Counted from the first letter of the stretch, positions 1 to 12,938 are shown. The stretch is DNA of 64,000 nucleotides from Pectinophora gossypiella (GCF_024362695.1 NW_026063274.1:62001-126000); one strand, 5' to 3'. The notes: a model not told the origin generated them from the sequence alone. Numbers and translations are program-made.

Positions 1-801
1 GTCAGCTTTAGGAACCATAAGGACTGGATTGTTCCAAGGACTCTCGCTCGGGGCGACAACGTCCAGCTCCAGCATCTTGTCCAACTCCTTATGTAGTTCC
101 TTCTGCTTTTCCGGTGACATGGGATAAGGTCTACACTTGACCGGTGGCGCAACCCCAGTGTCGATGACATGCTGAGTAAGATGCGTCCTACCTAAACCCT
201 TGCGCTCAAAAGAAATGTCATGAAATTTCGTTATCATAAGCTCCGCTAACTCCTTGTGATCATTGGGAAGACTGTCATAAGCTTGTATAGAGTTGACTGG
301 CATTTCTACAAAATTTTGTGGACCTCTCATGTAGGAAACACTTTCAAAAATTTCTGGCATCAAATTGTATGCCCGCCAAAAGTCTACGCCTAAAATAACA
401 TTTAATTTAATACTGGGTATTATAAAAAATTTCAAAATTTTGGTTACTCCATTAAATGTAATGGGCAACATTAAAAATCCTGTAGAGGTACACTGGGAAC
501 CATCCGCAACAGTTACATTAGTGTCTTTCCCAGATTGTACTGTGAAACCTAATGATTCAAAATATTTTTGTGCTCCATTACCTAAAATAGAAATTGCTGC
601 ACCTGAGTCCAGCAATCCAAAAATTGACAAATCCAGGACATTAAGTTTTAAATATGGTCGAACGTCATCATCATTGGGCTCGAACAAAACGGAAGCTACG
701 TTGTTAAGCTTAAAATAATTAGTTACTACCTGTAACCATTGTTTCCAATCCCCATCTTCGACCTTCGATGGAGGATCGGCGTTATTGTCCGAGCAACCTA
801 G
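1..801 (-). CDS. pol: Gypsy pol, 5' part (protease and start of reverse transcriptase), runs off window
   Basis: Read on the minus strand, 267 codons are open from the gag-pol overlap to the window edge. The first part carries a retropepsin signature, LLDSGAAISILG, near residue 55, followed about 80 residues later by LGVDF, the usual C-terminal protease motif. After a linker comes the start of a Ty3/gypsy RT (SPWNNPVLMVPKAD), cut by the window edge. There is no ATG at the beginning: the frame lies -1 relative to gag and overlaps its end, so it should be made as a Gag-Pol fusion by frameshifting. No stop is seen, so the visible part is intact. YxDD, RNase H and integrase would lie outside the window. 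The protease and RT calls are secure; the clade is not. Confidence 0.85.
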
Positions 802-2105
802 TTTTTTGGGTTGTTACATTTAGGGCACGACCTTACCGTAAACCCTAAATGACCGCATTTAAAACACTTCACTGTCTTGTCCCTACACCTTGCGGTTGAG
901 TGAGTAGACACCTTACATCTTTTACAAAATACTGATTTGTTAGCCGTAGATTTTGTATTATAACTACCAGGCTTTTCATTACTTGGCGGTTGTTGCTGCC
1001 TAAAAGTTTGAGCCTGAATTGGTGGCTGAACTGCCGAGACCTGTTCCGTTTCCCTAACATCGGTGGATTCGCTGACGGGCATTACAGGTTTCGTTTTACC
1101 CTTGTAAACAAAGTCACTGTTTAAACTAGACTGCTTAGGTGGTTCGACAAACAGCTGTGTCATTTGTCGCGCAGACTCTATTTTACGGCATTTATCTTTA
1201 AGTTCAGTTATCGTAGTCATGTCATACAGTGCTAACTGTTCTCTAAAAACGGGCCTAATATTGTGCATTAAAATTTCAAATTTGTCATTATCCGAAAGAG
1301 GTCGTTTCAATTGTGAAAACATACAGTTCATAACTGCAAAATAGATGTGTGTTGGTTCATCCTGTCCTTGGGTGCGAGCTCTAATCTCCCCCAGCAAACG
1401 ATAATCGAAATCAACGGGTGCGAATTCCTGGACTAAAAGCTCACTTAATTCCTGCCAAGACGAAACCTGCTCCTTAACACCTCTAAACCATAGAAGACCT
1501 TGATCCGAAAAGAAACAAAAGGCGGACTTGAAAAGTACATTGTCACTAACTCCGAACGCTGAGGCGCGTTCACCTATCGATTGCAAGAACGTATGTGGAC
1601 TCATACGGCCGTCGAACTTAATATTCCATTTCATGAGATTAATTGCTGAACCACTTGTCCCTTTTCCCCTGTTTTCCTCTTCTGGGTCGATGACGTTTTT
1701 TGTTGACAACAATTTCTCCAATGAGTGACCGTAAGCTTTAAGATTTTTAATCAGCTTCGATTGGATGTCCCTATCGACAGACTCCGTGCATACTACACGC
1801 TCAAGACGGTGATGAAGATGATTATATAAAGCCCTAGCACGCATAAGGTGATGACGTTCCCTAGACTTCACTGCTAAATCAAGTTTTGCCTGCAGCTCCT
1901 TCAGCTTTTCGGTGATGATTGGGAATTCAGCCTGTGGTTTTCGTTCATCGTCCATTATTTCATCCGGAGAGAAACCAGTGATCAACTCCCTAAGCTGTTT
2001 CTTCAAATTGAGAACAGTATCAGCCGGTGCTTCAGCACGAATACTCACTTCATATATTAACTCATCACGGAGCAGTGAATGTAAATAAACCGTTTGGATA
2101 TCCAT
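798..2105 (-). CDS. gag: Gypsy Gag polyprotein (nucleocapsid with CCHC knuckles)
   Basis: A 435-residue ORF on the minus strand. The middle (about residues 155-310) resembles the retrotransposon Gag capsid region (SDQGLLWFRGV, WQELSELLVQEF, YFAVMNCMF). The C-terminus has two CCHC boxes. The first, CKRCKVSTHSTARC, is a perfect CX2CX4HX4C. The second, CFKCGHLGFTVRSC, has F where the zinc-binding His is expected; a His three residues earlier might or might not substitute. The ATG at 2105 gives a Gag of normal length. The stop TAG directly follows AAAAAAC, a canonical -1 frameshift signal into pol. The 1-kb AT-rich leader and LTR lie upstream. Expected role: virus-like-particle structural protein that packages element RNA. 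Confidence 0.85.
   Translation of the reverse strand: MDIQTVYLHSLLRDELIYEVSIRAEAPADTVLNLKKQLRELITGFSPDEIMDDERKPQAEFPIITEKLKELQAKLDLAVKSRERHHLMRARALYNHLHHRLERVVCTESVDRDIQSKLIKNLKAYGHSLEKLLSTKNVIDPEEENRGKGTSGSAINLMKWNIKFDGRMSPHTFLQSIGERASAFGVSDNVLFKSAFCFFSDQGLLWFRGVKEQVSSWQELSELLVQEFAPVDFDYRLLGEIRARTQGQDEPTHIYFAVMNCMFSQLKRPLSDNDKFEILMHNIRPVFREQLALYDMTTITELKDKCRKIESARQMTQLFVEPPKQSSLNSDFVYKGKTKPVMPVSESTDVRETEQVSAVQPPIQAQTFRQQQPPSNEKPGSYNTKSTANKSVFCKRCKVSTHSTARCRDKTVKCFKCGHLGFTVRSCPKCNNPKN
801..807 (-). promoter_or_regulatory. Candidate -1 ribosomal frameshift site A_AAA_AAC
   Basis: The last gag codons read CCA AAA AAC TAG, so the heptamer A AAA AAC sits in the correct X_XXY_YYZ phase directly before the gag stop. 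Slipping back one base enters the pol frame, which is open to the window edge. The phase is read from sequence; function is inferred from the known behaviour of this heptamer in retroelements. I did not find a clear downstream stem by eye. Confidence 0.7.
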
Positions 2106-3145
2106 GGTTGTGTTTCAGAGTTATAATTTCAAGATTGAAAAAAGGTTTGAAGTAAACTGAAGTAAATTTATATCTCAAAATGTACCCGTCTGCCTCCAAA
2201 ACTTATTATCTAATATATGTACAAAATTTTTCATTAAATATAAACCAAATAAGTGTAATTATCACACAACATCAATTCTCAGTCTATCCCTGTAAATAAT
2301 TTTCAAAACAATAAAAGAAACAACAGTGTTTTAAATAAATTTTGTTGAAGGTTATGTTTACTTTTAATTGTTATTGTCAAGTTGTAATATATTGTTGTAA
2401 GTAATTATGTTATGAATATGTAAAGATGGTAAAGCAAGTTTTCTACTGAATACTCAATAAAGTTGATATTGAAAGACAAATCTATAATTTTTTCAAAAAA
2501 AACAAATAAGAAAAATGTTTGCCAAGCAGCGGCACAACTCTCAATATGATGATGAAGCAAAGTTACAAAATATCAATTTCTAATCAATGTCCTGTTATAA
2601 ATGTTTTAAAAAAAAAACTTCCTTTATTCCTGATATGATGTAGAAAGTAATTTTAATAAATTTTTAAAAGAGTGAAATTATGTTTGATTTTTATTATCAT
2701 TAGTCCAAATTTTACCAAAACAACTCAATACTGATAAAAAAAAATATAGCTAGTAAGTATCAAAAAAAATTGTTCTAAATATGGTTTTAACCCTGTAATT
2801 ATACAAAAGGTTAAATAAATAATGAAAACACAAATGTAGTAGCTAAATATCAATAAGCCCTGGACCACTTTGGTCTTAAATTTGGGTTTAAAACTTATTG
2901 TACAAAAAAAAAGTATTTAAGTTAGGTCTCTGTATGAGGCCTAGAACCTTACTTATGCTAAGACAAAACACAACTTAACCTAAGATGCAAACAAAACACA
3001 AACAATTCACACAAAATCCCATCACTTTTTAATAATAAAAAAAAATACACTGTTTTCACAAAATTTATTCTTAAAGTTTATGCCAACACCACTTATATTC
3101 TAAAATGGTTGAACAGAGCGACAATTTCACCAAGAAGGGCGCCAC
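2106..3145 (-). other. Gypsy 5' leader with candidate primer-binding site
   Basis: About 1 kb of very AT-rich non-coding DNA between the LTR and gag, with many A and T runs and no convincing ORF. At its LTR-proximal end, on the minus strand, TGGCGCCCTTCTTGGTG (3128-3144) starts one base after the LTR. TGGCGCCC is the start of many tRNA-Lys-type primer-binding sites, but the following bases diverge, so I do not assign the primer. Confidence 0.5.
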
Positions 3146-4638
3146 TGAAACACTAGATTTTTGCTACCTATATAAAAGGTAGGTAAAATAGACAAGGTGT
3201 CATGAAAATACAGATATGTTTCAGAAATTTATAAAGTGGTGTTTACCTGAAGGGCACAGCTAGATGTTATAGACCGGTGAGCATGAGACAAAGAAAACTC
3301 CCTTGAATTTGTACAATGTATATTTTACAGTTATAATTATTACAGTACAACCATGGGCAGGTAAAAACCCTATGGAGGGAGACAGGTCGCGCTTTGGTCC
3401 GTCAGGTTAATTGTCACTCCGTTACAACCATGGGATATCACTATGTTTAAAACACTGTCCGTACACCTGTAGGCACCTCACTTACTCGAGGACCTCCAAC
3501 TATCAGGCCTACCTGAGGCGTTCCGGAATACCGTACAGGTGATGAGGCCGGCTCAGGCCAGGGCGTGCTGGACGATGGCGGCGCAGCGGGCCAACTGTTA
3601 CGCAGCTGGCGGGCTGCACGTCCACCGGTCAACCTCGCAGTCCTTCACCGGGCCTTATCCGGAGTGTTGACAAAAGGAGAGGCGCGGCACATCCACATGC
3701 GCGCCGCACAAAGGAAAGCTTCGACGTGCAAACAACCAAGGCAAGCTCCGCCGAAATGAAGCTTGAAATAACTCTCAAATGTAGAAGAAAACAGTAGGAA
3801 TCTTCATTCACCAAATTTGTTGAAATAGTCTGATCCAATCATAAACTTCTTCTTAGATTAAAACTTGCAAAACGTTCGAAACTTTAAAACGTTAAAAACT
3901 TAAAGGAAACAAAAAAAAACCCCATCTGCAACAAGGAATGGCAATGATTAGCATGTGGTTCAGCTGACAGCGTGGCAAGGCAACTCACGAGTGTAAAACA
4001 AAGAAAATAACTTACAGGTTCATCCGGGATAGTTGGGCATCGCTCGGATGAAACCTAAACCCACCCACTGGACCTTAGGCGATGGGATTTCAGTGATGTT
4101 GCTGAAAACAAGGACCTCGAGGTTATCACAAAGTTGGTGCAAAAATATGCACGAAGAATTGCGAGGACTCACCATCTCGGTTAAGTTGTTTATTTAAATT
4201 GAGACATCGGCTCTTGATGTCGCCGATAAATCGTGGCTTTTAATTTGCCCACATTATTGTTACGGCAGTGGAGTCTCCGGCGCTCTCGCGACGTCCCCAC
4301 TTTCCATAACCTGTCTCTCAGCTCAGCCAGCTGTCAGTCTGACACAAGAACCACGAACAAAGTTGCCAAACTAGAAAAAATCTACCAAACCATCAATCGA
4401 TCGACTTGTTTGATCCCAAAATTTAAACAATATAATTATAATTTCAATAAATGTTGCAGATAATTAAATATACCAAATTTAGAAAAACGAAAAGAAAATT
4501 ATTAAAATGTTCGGGCCCATCGATAACCCTGCAGCGCCATCTGTGATGTCCTGCGGGTAAAATATAAAAACAACGTTATATCGCAAGAAACCACCAGATG
4601 TCGCCACAAGGCTCGTTGGTCCGAAATGCTTCGTTACA
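3146..4638 (-). repeat. 5' LTR of the minus-strand gypsy element
   Basis: On the minus strand this stretch starts TGTAACGAAGC at 4638 and ends ..GTGTTTCA at 3146, next to the candidate primer-binding site. The outer edge is supported by context: the next base to the right resumes inside a family A 254-bp unit (caagatttaaat), as expected for insertion into the array. A second TGTAACGG at about 3426 could mark a shorter (~280 bp) LTR instead. The partner LTR lies outside the window, so the length of ~1.49 kb is not confirmed. Confidence 0.55.
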
Positions 4639-5159
4639 CAAGATTTAAATATGTTTCGCGAAAGAAAAATTGCTCCAGGTTTTATAGTTTTGCCAGGCCG
4701 TAGGGTGTCTCCCTGATGCGGAGCAGGTTTTCAAGATCGAGAAGTATTTCCATACTTAACAATACGTTCCGATTACACCCCCATACACAGTTTTTACCCA
4801 CGAGACATTTTCCGGAAAAATAAAATTTTGTATGGCGGCCATCTTGTTTTTCCGCCATTTTGATTTTTTTTCACCGACAATACAATTTGACCAAGAATTA
4901 AATAGGTTTTGTGAAAAAAGAATCGTTCCAGGTGCGATAGTTTCGCCAGACTGTAGGGTGTCTCCCTGATGCGGAGCAGTTTTCCAAGATCTGGAAGTTT
5001 TCCCATACTCACCGGGAGGTCCCGATCACACCCCCCATACATCATTTTTACCCCCCGGCGCTCCTTCTGGGAGAACAACCCTGTCAGTGAGTCAGTGAGT
5101 GAGTCAGTCAGTCAGTACATGGGTTTGTAGCTATATATTATTATAGTATAATAATAATA
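4639..5159 (+). repeat. Family A module 0 (headless, cut by the gypsy LTR)
   Basis: Roughly two 254-bp units and a complete tail. The left side is cut exactly at the gypsy LTR boundary; its head would lie on the far side of that element. Confidence 0.75.
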
Positions 5160-7227
5160 ACTAGATGTCGCGTGGTTCGCTCGCAGCAAGCTGCTCGCGT
5201 GTCTTGTTTTCCCGTCATTTTTTTTATTGCGATAGAATTTGACCAAGAATTAAATAGGTCTCGTGAAATCAAAGAAGTTCTAGGTGCTATAGTTTTGCCA
5301 GGCCGTAGGGTGTCTCCCTGATGCGGAGCAGTTTTTGAAGGTCGGGAAGTATTTCCATACTCAACATGACGTTTCGATCAAAACCTTCATACATCATTTT
5401 TACCTCCGAGACATTTTCTGGAAAAACAAAATTTTGTATGGCGGCCATCTTGTTTTTCCGCCATTTTGTTTTTTTTCTGCCTGCGTTTGAATTTGACCAA
5501 GATTTTAATAGGATTGGTGGAAAAAATAATGTTCTAGGTGCGATAGTTTGGCCAGGCCGTAAGGTGTCTCCCTGATGCGGAGCAGTTTCTGAAGATCAAG
5601 AAGCGTTTACATACTCAACATGACCTTCCGATTACGCCCCCATACATTGTTTTTGCCCCCGAGACATTTTCTGGAAAAACAAAATTTTGTATGGCGGCCA
5701 TCTTGTTTTTCCGCCATTTTGATTTTTTTTCACCCACAATAGAATTTGACCAAGATTTAAATAGATTTTGTGAAAACAAAAAAGTTCCAGGTGCGATAGT
5801 TTTGCCAGGCCGTAGGGTCTCTCCCTGATGCGGAGCAGTTTTCCAAGATGACGTTCCGATCACACCCCAATACATCATTTTTACCTCGTGAGACATTTTC
5901 TGGAAAAACAAAAATTTGTATGGCGGCCATCTTGTTTTTCGGCCATTTTGTTTTTTTTTTCACCGGCGATAAAATTTGACCAAGATTTAAATAGGTTTCG
6001 TGAAAACAAAAATGTTCCAGGTGCGATAGTTTTCTCAGGCCGTAGGGTGCTGCCCTGATGCGGAGCAGTTTTTGAAGGTCGGGAAGTATTTCCATACTCA
6101 ACATGACATTTTGATCACATCCCTCTTACATCATATTCACCCCCGAGACATTTTCTGGAAAAACAAAATTTTGTATGGCGGCCATCTTGTTTTTCCGCCA
6201 TTTTGATTTTTTATCACCAGCGATTGGATTTGACCAACAATTAAGTAGGTTTAGTGAAAAAAAAAATGTTCTATGTTTGATAGTTTAGCCAGGCCATAAG
6301 GTGTCTCCCTGATGCGGAGCAGCTTTTGAAGATCGAAAAGTATTTCCATACTCAACAAGACGTTCCGATTGCAATCCCATACACAGTTTTTACCCGCGAG
6401 ACATTTTCTGGAAAAACAAAACTTTGTATGGCGGCCATCTTGTTTTTCCGCCATTTTGATTTTTTTTCACCCACAATAGAATTTGACCAAGATTTAAATA
6501 GATTTTGTGAAAACAAAAAAGTTCCAGGTGCGATAGTTTTGCCAGGCCGTAGGGTCTCTCCCTGATGCGGAGCAGTTTTCCAAGATCGAGCAGTATTGAA
6601 ATACTCAACATGACATTCCGATTACACCCCAATACATTTCAGCCCGAGGCATTTTCAGGAAAAACGAAAAATTTGTATGGCGGCCATCTTGAATTTCCGC
6701 CATTTTGATTTTTTTCAACGGCAATTAAATTTGACCAAGATTTAAATAGGCTTGGTGGAAAAAATAATGTTCTAGGTGCGATAGTTTGGCCAGGCCGTAG
6801 GGTGTCTCCCTGATGCGGAGCAGTTTTTCAAGATCAAGCAGTTGTTTCATATTAAGCTTGACGTTCCGATCACACCTCCCATACATCATTTTTACCTCCG
6901 AGACATTTTCTGGAAAAACGAAATTTTGTATGGCGGCCATCTTGTTTTTCCGCCATTTTGTTTTTTTTTTCACCGGTGATTGAATTTGACCAGGAATAAA
7001 ATAGGTTTCGTGAAAAAAGAATCGTTCCAGGTGCGATAGTTATGCCAGACGGTAGGGTGTCTCCCTGATGCGGAGCAGTTTCCCAAGATCTGGAAGTTTT
7101 CCCATACTCACCGGGAGGTCCCGATCACACCCCCCATACATCATTTTCACCCCCCGACGCTCCTTCTGGGAGAACAATTATGTCAGTGAGTGAGTCAGTC
7201 AGTGGGTTTGTAGCTATATATAATATA
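5160..7227 (+). repeat. Family A module 1
   Basis: Begins ACTAGATGTCGCG, holds about seven internal 254-bp units, and ends with the (GTCA)n/TATATA tail at about 7160-7227. Length about 2.07 kb. Confidence 0.8.
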
Positions 7228-8601
7228 ACTAGATTTCGCGAGGTTCGCTCGCAGCAAGCTGCTCGCGTGTCCTATATTAGTTCGAAGCTATATATGGCGG
7301 CCATCTTGTTTTTCCGCCATTGTTTTACCGCGATAGAATTTGACCAAGACTTAAATAGGTCTCGTGAAACCAAAAAAGTTCTAGGTGCCATAGTTTTGCC
7401 AGGCCGTGGGGTGTCTCCCTGATGCGGAGCAGTTTTCCAAGATTACGTTCCGATCACACCCCTAAACATCATTTTTACACCCGAGACATTTTCTGGAAAA
7501 ACGAAAAATTTATATGGCGGCCATCTTGTTTTTCGGCCATTTTGTTTTTTTTTTTTCACATGCGATAAAATTTGACCAAGATTTAAATAGGTTTCGTGGA
7601 AACAAAAAAGTTCCAGGTGCGATAGTTTCGCCAGGCCGTAGGGTGTCTCCCTGATGCGGAGCAGATTTCAAAGATCGAGAAGTACTTTCATACTCAACAA
7701 GACGTTCCGATTTCATCCCCATACATAATTTTTACCACCGAGACATTTTCTGAAAAAAAAAAAAAAAACAAATTTTGTATGGCGGCCATCTTGTTTTTCC
7801 GCAATTTTGTTTTTTTTTTTTCACCGGCAATAAAATTTGACCAAGATTTAAAAAGGTATTGTGAAAAGAAAAAAGTGCCAGGTGCGATGGTTTTGCCAGG
7901 CTATAGGGTGTCTCCCTGATGCGGAGCAGTTTTCGAAAACCTGGAAGTATACCCGTACTCTACATGACGTTCCGATTACACCCCTATACATCATTTTTAC
8001 CCCCGAGGCATTTTCAGGAAAAACGAAAAATATGTATGGCGGCCATCTTGTTTTTCCGCCATTTTGTTTTTTTGTCACCGGCGATAAAGTTTGACCAAGA
8101 TTTAAATAGGTATCGTGAAAACAAAAAAGTCCTAGGTGCGATAGTTTCGCCAGGCCGTAGGGTGTCTCCCTGATGCTGAGCAGTTTCTGAAGATCAAGAA
8201 GTATTTCCATACTCAACAAGACGTTCCGATTGCAACCCCATACATCATTTTTACCTCCGAGACATTTTCTGAAAAAACAAAACTTTGTATGGCGGCCATC
8301 TTGTTTTTCCGCCATTTTGATTTTTTTTCACCGACAATAGAATTTGACCAAGATTTAAATAGGTTTCGTGAAAAAAGAATAGTTCCAGGTGCGATAGTTT
8401 CGCCAGACTGTAGGGTGTCTCCCTGATGCGGAGCAGTTTTCCAAGATCTGGAAGTTTTTCCATACTCACCGGGAGGTCCCGATCACACCCCCCATACATC
8501 ATTTTTACCCCCCGACGCTCCTTCTGGGAGAACAACCCTGTCAGTGAGTCAGTGAGTCAGTGAGTCAGTCAGTACATGGGTTTGTAGCTTTATATAATAT
8601 A
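7228..8601 (+). repeat. Family A module 2
   Basis: Head ACTAGATTTCGCG, about four internal units, tail at about 8515-8601. Length about 1.37 kb. Confidence 0.8.
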
Positions 8602-11600
8602 ACTAGATTTCGCGTGGTTCGCTCGCAGCAAGCTGCTCGCGTGTCCTGTATTAGTTCGAAGCTATGTATGGCGGCCATCTTGTTTTCCCGCCAAAGTTCT
8701 AGGTGCTATAGTTTTGCCAGGCCGTAGGGTGTCTCCCTGATGCGGAGCAGTTTTCCAAGATGACGTTCCGATCACACCCCTATACATATTTTTTACCACC
8801 GAGAGATTTTCTGGAAAAACAAAAATTTATATGGCGGCCATCTTGTTTTCGGCCTTTTTGTTTTTTTTTCACCGGCGATAAAATTTGACCAAGATTTAAA
8901 TAGGTTTTGTGAAAACAGAAATGTTCTAGGTGCGATAGTTTCGCCAGGCCGTAGGGTGTCTCCCTGATGCGGAGCAGTTTTCGAAAACCTTGAAGTATAC
9001 TCGTACTCTACATGACGTTCCGATCAAAACCTACATACATAATTTTTATCCCTGAGGTATTTTCAGGAAAAACAAAAAAATTGTATGGCGGCCATCTTGA
9101 TTTTCGGCCATTTTGTTTTTTTTTTGACCGGGGTTAAAATTTGACAAAGATTTAAATAGGTATCGTGAAAACAAAAATGTTCTAGGTGCGATAGTTTTGA
9201 CAGGCCATAGGGTGCCGCCCGGATGCGGAGCAGCTTTCCAAGATCGAGAAGTATATCCATACTCAACAAGACGTTCTGATTACATCCCCATACATATTTT
9301 TTACCCCCAAGGCATTTTCAGGAAAAACAAAAATTTTGTATGGCGGCCATCTTGTTTTTCCGCCATTTTGGTTTTTTTTCACCGGCGATTGGATTTGACC
9401 AAGATTTAAATACGTTGTGCGAAAAAATCATTGTTCCAGGTGCGATAGGTTAGCCAGGCCGTAGGGTGTCTCCCTGATGCGGAGCAGGTTTTCAAGATCG
9501 AGAAGTATTTCCATACTCAGCAATATGTTCCGATTACACCCCCATACACAGTTTTTACCCACGAGACATTTTCCGGAAAAATAAAATTTTGTATGGCGGC
9601 CATCTTGTTTTTCCGCCATTTTGATTTTTTTTCATTTACGATAGAATTTTACCAAGATTTAAATAGGTTCTGTGAAAAAAAAATCGTTCCAGGTGCGATA
9701 GTTTTGCCAGGCCGTAGGGTGTCTCCCTGATGCGGAGCAGTTTTCCAAGATGACGTTCCGATCACACCCCTATACATCAATTTTACCTCTCGAGACATTT
9801 TCTGGAAAAACAAAATTTTGTATGGCGGCCATCTTGATTTTAAGCCATTTTGGTTTTTTTTCACCGGTGACTGAATTTGACCAAGACTTTAATAGGCTTC
9901 GTGAAAACAAAAAAGTTCCAGGTGCGATAGTTTTGCCAGGCCGTAGGGTGTCTCCCTGATGCGGAGCAGATTTCAAAGATCTGGAAGTTTTCTCATACTC
10001 AACAATACGTTCCGATTACAACCCCATACACACTTTTTACCCCCGAGGCATTTTCTGGAAAAACGAAAAATTTGTATGGCGGCCATCTTGTATTTCCGCC
10101 ATTTTGGTTTTTTTTCACCGGGGATTGGATTTGACCAAGATTTAAATAGGTTTCGTGAAAACAGAAAAGTTCCAGGTGCGATAGTTTTGCCAGGCCGTAG
10201 GGTGTCTCCCTGATGCGGAGTAGCTTTCGAAGATCGAAAAGTATTTCCATACTCAACATGATGTTTCGATCACATTCCTCATACATCATTTTTACCCCCG
10301 AGGCATTTTCGGGAAAAACGAAAATTTTGTATGGCGGCCATCTTGTTTTTCCGCCATTTTGTTTTTTTTTCACCGGGGATTGGATTTGACCAAGATTTAA
10401 ATATGTTTCGCGAAAGAAAAATTGCTCTAGGTTTTATAGTTTTGCCAGGCCGTAGGGTGTCTCCCTGATGCGGAGCAGTTTTTCAAGATCAAGAAAAATT
10501 TCCATAGTCAACGGGATGTTCCGATTACAACCCCATACGCAGTTTTTACCTTCGAGACATTTTCTGGAAAAACAAAATTTTGTATGGCGGCCATCTTGTT
10601 TTTCCGCCATTTTGATTTTTTTTCATTTACGATAAAATTTGACCAAGATTTAAATAGGTTCTGTGAAAAAAAAATCGTTCCAGGTGCGATAGTTTTGCCA
10701 GGCCGTAGGGTGTCTCCCTGATGCGGAGCAGTTTTCCAAGATGACGTTCCGATCACACCTCCCATACATGATTTTTACCTCCGAGACATTTTCTGGAAAA
10801 ACGATATTTTGTATGGCGGCCATCTTGTTTTTCGGCCATTTTGTTTTTTTTTTCACCGGCGATAAAATTTGACTAAGATTTAAATAGGTTTCGTGAAAAC
10901 AAAAAAGTTCCAGGTGCGATAGTTTCGCCAGGCCGTAGGGTGTCTCCCTGATGCGGAGCAATTCGAAGATCGAGCAGTATTTAAATACTCAACATTACGA
11001 TCCGATCAAATCCCTCATACATAATTTTTACCCCTGAGGCTTTTACTGGAAAAAACAAAATTTTGTATGGCGGCCATCTTGTTTTTCCGCCATTTTGATT
11101 TTTTTTCACCGGCGATAAAATTTGACCAAGATTTAAGTAGGTTTTATGAAAAAAGAATCGTTCCAGGTGCGATAGTTGCGCCAGGCCATAGGGTGTCTCC
11201 CTGATGCTGAGCAGTTTTCCAAGATCTGGAAGTTTTCTCATACTCAACAATACGTTCCGATTACAACCCCATACACAATTTTTACCCCCGAGGCATTTTC
11301 GGGAAAAACGAAAATTTTGTATGGCGGCCATCTTGTTTTTCCGCCATTTTGGTTTTTTTTCACCGGGGATTGGATTTGACCAAGATTTAAATATGTTTCG
11401 CGAAAGAAAAATTGCTCTAGGTTTTATAGTTTTGCCAGGCCGTAGGGTGTCTCCCTGATGCGGAGCAGTTTTTCAAGATCAAGCAGTATTGAAATACTCA
11501 ACATGACGATCCGATCACATCCCTATACATCATTTTTACCCTCGAGGCATTTTCAGGAAAAACGAAAATTTTGTATGGCGGCCATCTTGTTTTTCCGCCA

Positions 11601-11882
11601 TTTTGATTTTTTTTCACCCACAATAGAATTTGACCAAGATTTAAATAGGTTTCGTGAAAACAGAAAAGTTCCAGGTGCGATAGTTTCGCCAGACTGTAGG
11701 GTGTCTCCCTGATGCGGAGCAGTTTTCCAAGATCTGGAAGTTTTCCCATACTCACCGGGAGATCCAGATCACACCCCCCATACATCATTTTGACCCCCCG
11801 ACGCTCCTTCTGGGAGAACAATTATGTCAGTGAGTCAGTCAGTCAGTCAGTACATGGGTTTGTAGCTATATATATTATAATA
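8602..11882 (+). repeat. Family A module 3 (longest)
   Basis: Head ACTAGATTTCGCG, about eleven to twelve internal units, tail at about 11795-11882. At 3.28 kb it is roughly three times the shortest complete module; the difference is a whole number of internal units to within a few tens of bases. Confidence 0.8.
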
Positions 11883-12938
11883 TAACTCGCAGCAAGCTGC
11901 TCGCGTGTCCTGTATTAGTTTGAAGCTTTGTACGGCGGCCATATTGTTTTTATAGAATTTGACCAAGACTTAAATAGGTCTCGTGAAATCAAAAAAGTTC
12001 TAGGTGCTATAGTTTTGCGAGGCCGTGGGGTGTCTCCCTGATGCGGAGCAGTTTTCCAAGATGACGTTCCGATCACACCCCTATACATATTTTTTGACCT
12101 TGAGGAATTTTCTAGGAAAAAAAATTTGTATGGCGGCCATCTTGTTTTCCCGCCATTTTGTTTTTTTTCACCGGCGATAAAATTTGACCAAGATTTAAAT
12201 AGGTTTCGTGGAAATAAAAAAGTTCCAGGTGCTATAGTTTCGCCAGGCCGTAGGGTGTCTCCCTGATGCGGAGCAGCTATCGAAAATCCAGACGTATTTC
12301 ATACTCGACATGACTTTCCGATCACATTTCTATACATCATTTTTATCCCCGAGGCATTTTCAGGAAAAACGAAAAAGTTGTATGGCAGCCATCTTGATTT
12401 TCCGCCATTTTGATTTTTTTTCACCGGCGATAAAATTTGACCAAGGTTTAAATACGTTGTGCGAAAAAAGAATCATTCCAGGTGCGACAGTTTTGCCAGG
12501 CCGTGGGATGTCTCCCTGATGCGGAGCAGTTTTTCAAGATCGAACAGTTTTTCCATACTCAGCTTGACGTTTCGATCACACCTTCCATACATCATTTTTA
12601 CCTCCGAGACATTTTCCGGAAAAATAAAATTTTGTATGGCGGCCATCTTGTTTTTCCGCCATTTTGATTTTTTTTTCACCAGTGATTGAATTTGACCAGG
12701 AATTAAGTAGGTTTTGTGAAAAAAGAATCGTTCTAGGTGCGATAGTTGCGCCAGACTGTAGGGTGTCTCCCTGATGCGGAGCAGTTTTCCAAGATCTGGA
12801 AGTTTTCCCATACTCACCGGGAGATCCAGATCACACCCCCCATACATCATTTTGACCCCCCGACGCTCCTTCTGGGAGAACAACCCTGTCAGTGAGTCAG
12901 TCAGTCAGTCAGTGAGTCAGTGGGTTTGTAGCTATATA
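11883..12938 (+). repeat. Family A module 4 (5'-clipped head)
   Basis: The head lacks the first ~20 bases (starts AACTCGCAGCAAGC). Then about three units and a tail ending GCTATATA, where the double MITE is inserted. Confidence 0.75.

Noticed and set aside
3447..3838. Small ORFs in the gypsy LTR region considered as an env-like or accessory gene
   Set aside because: Short, overlapping on both strands, no signal peptide or membrane segment, and located upstream of gag in the LTR rather than downstream of pol.
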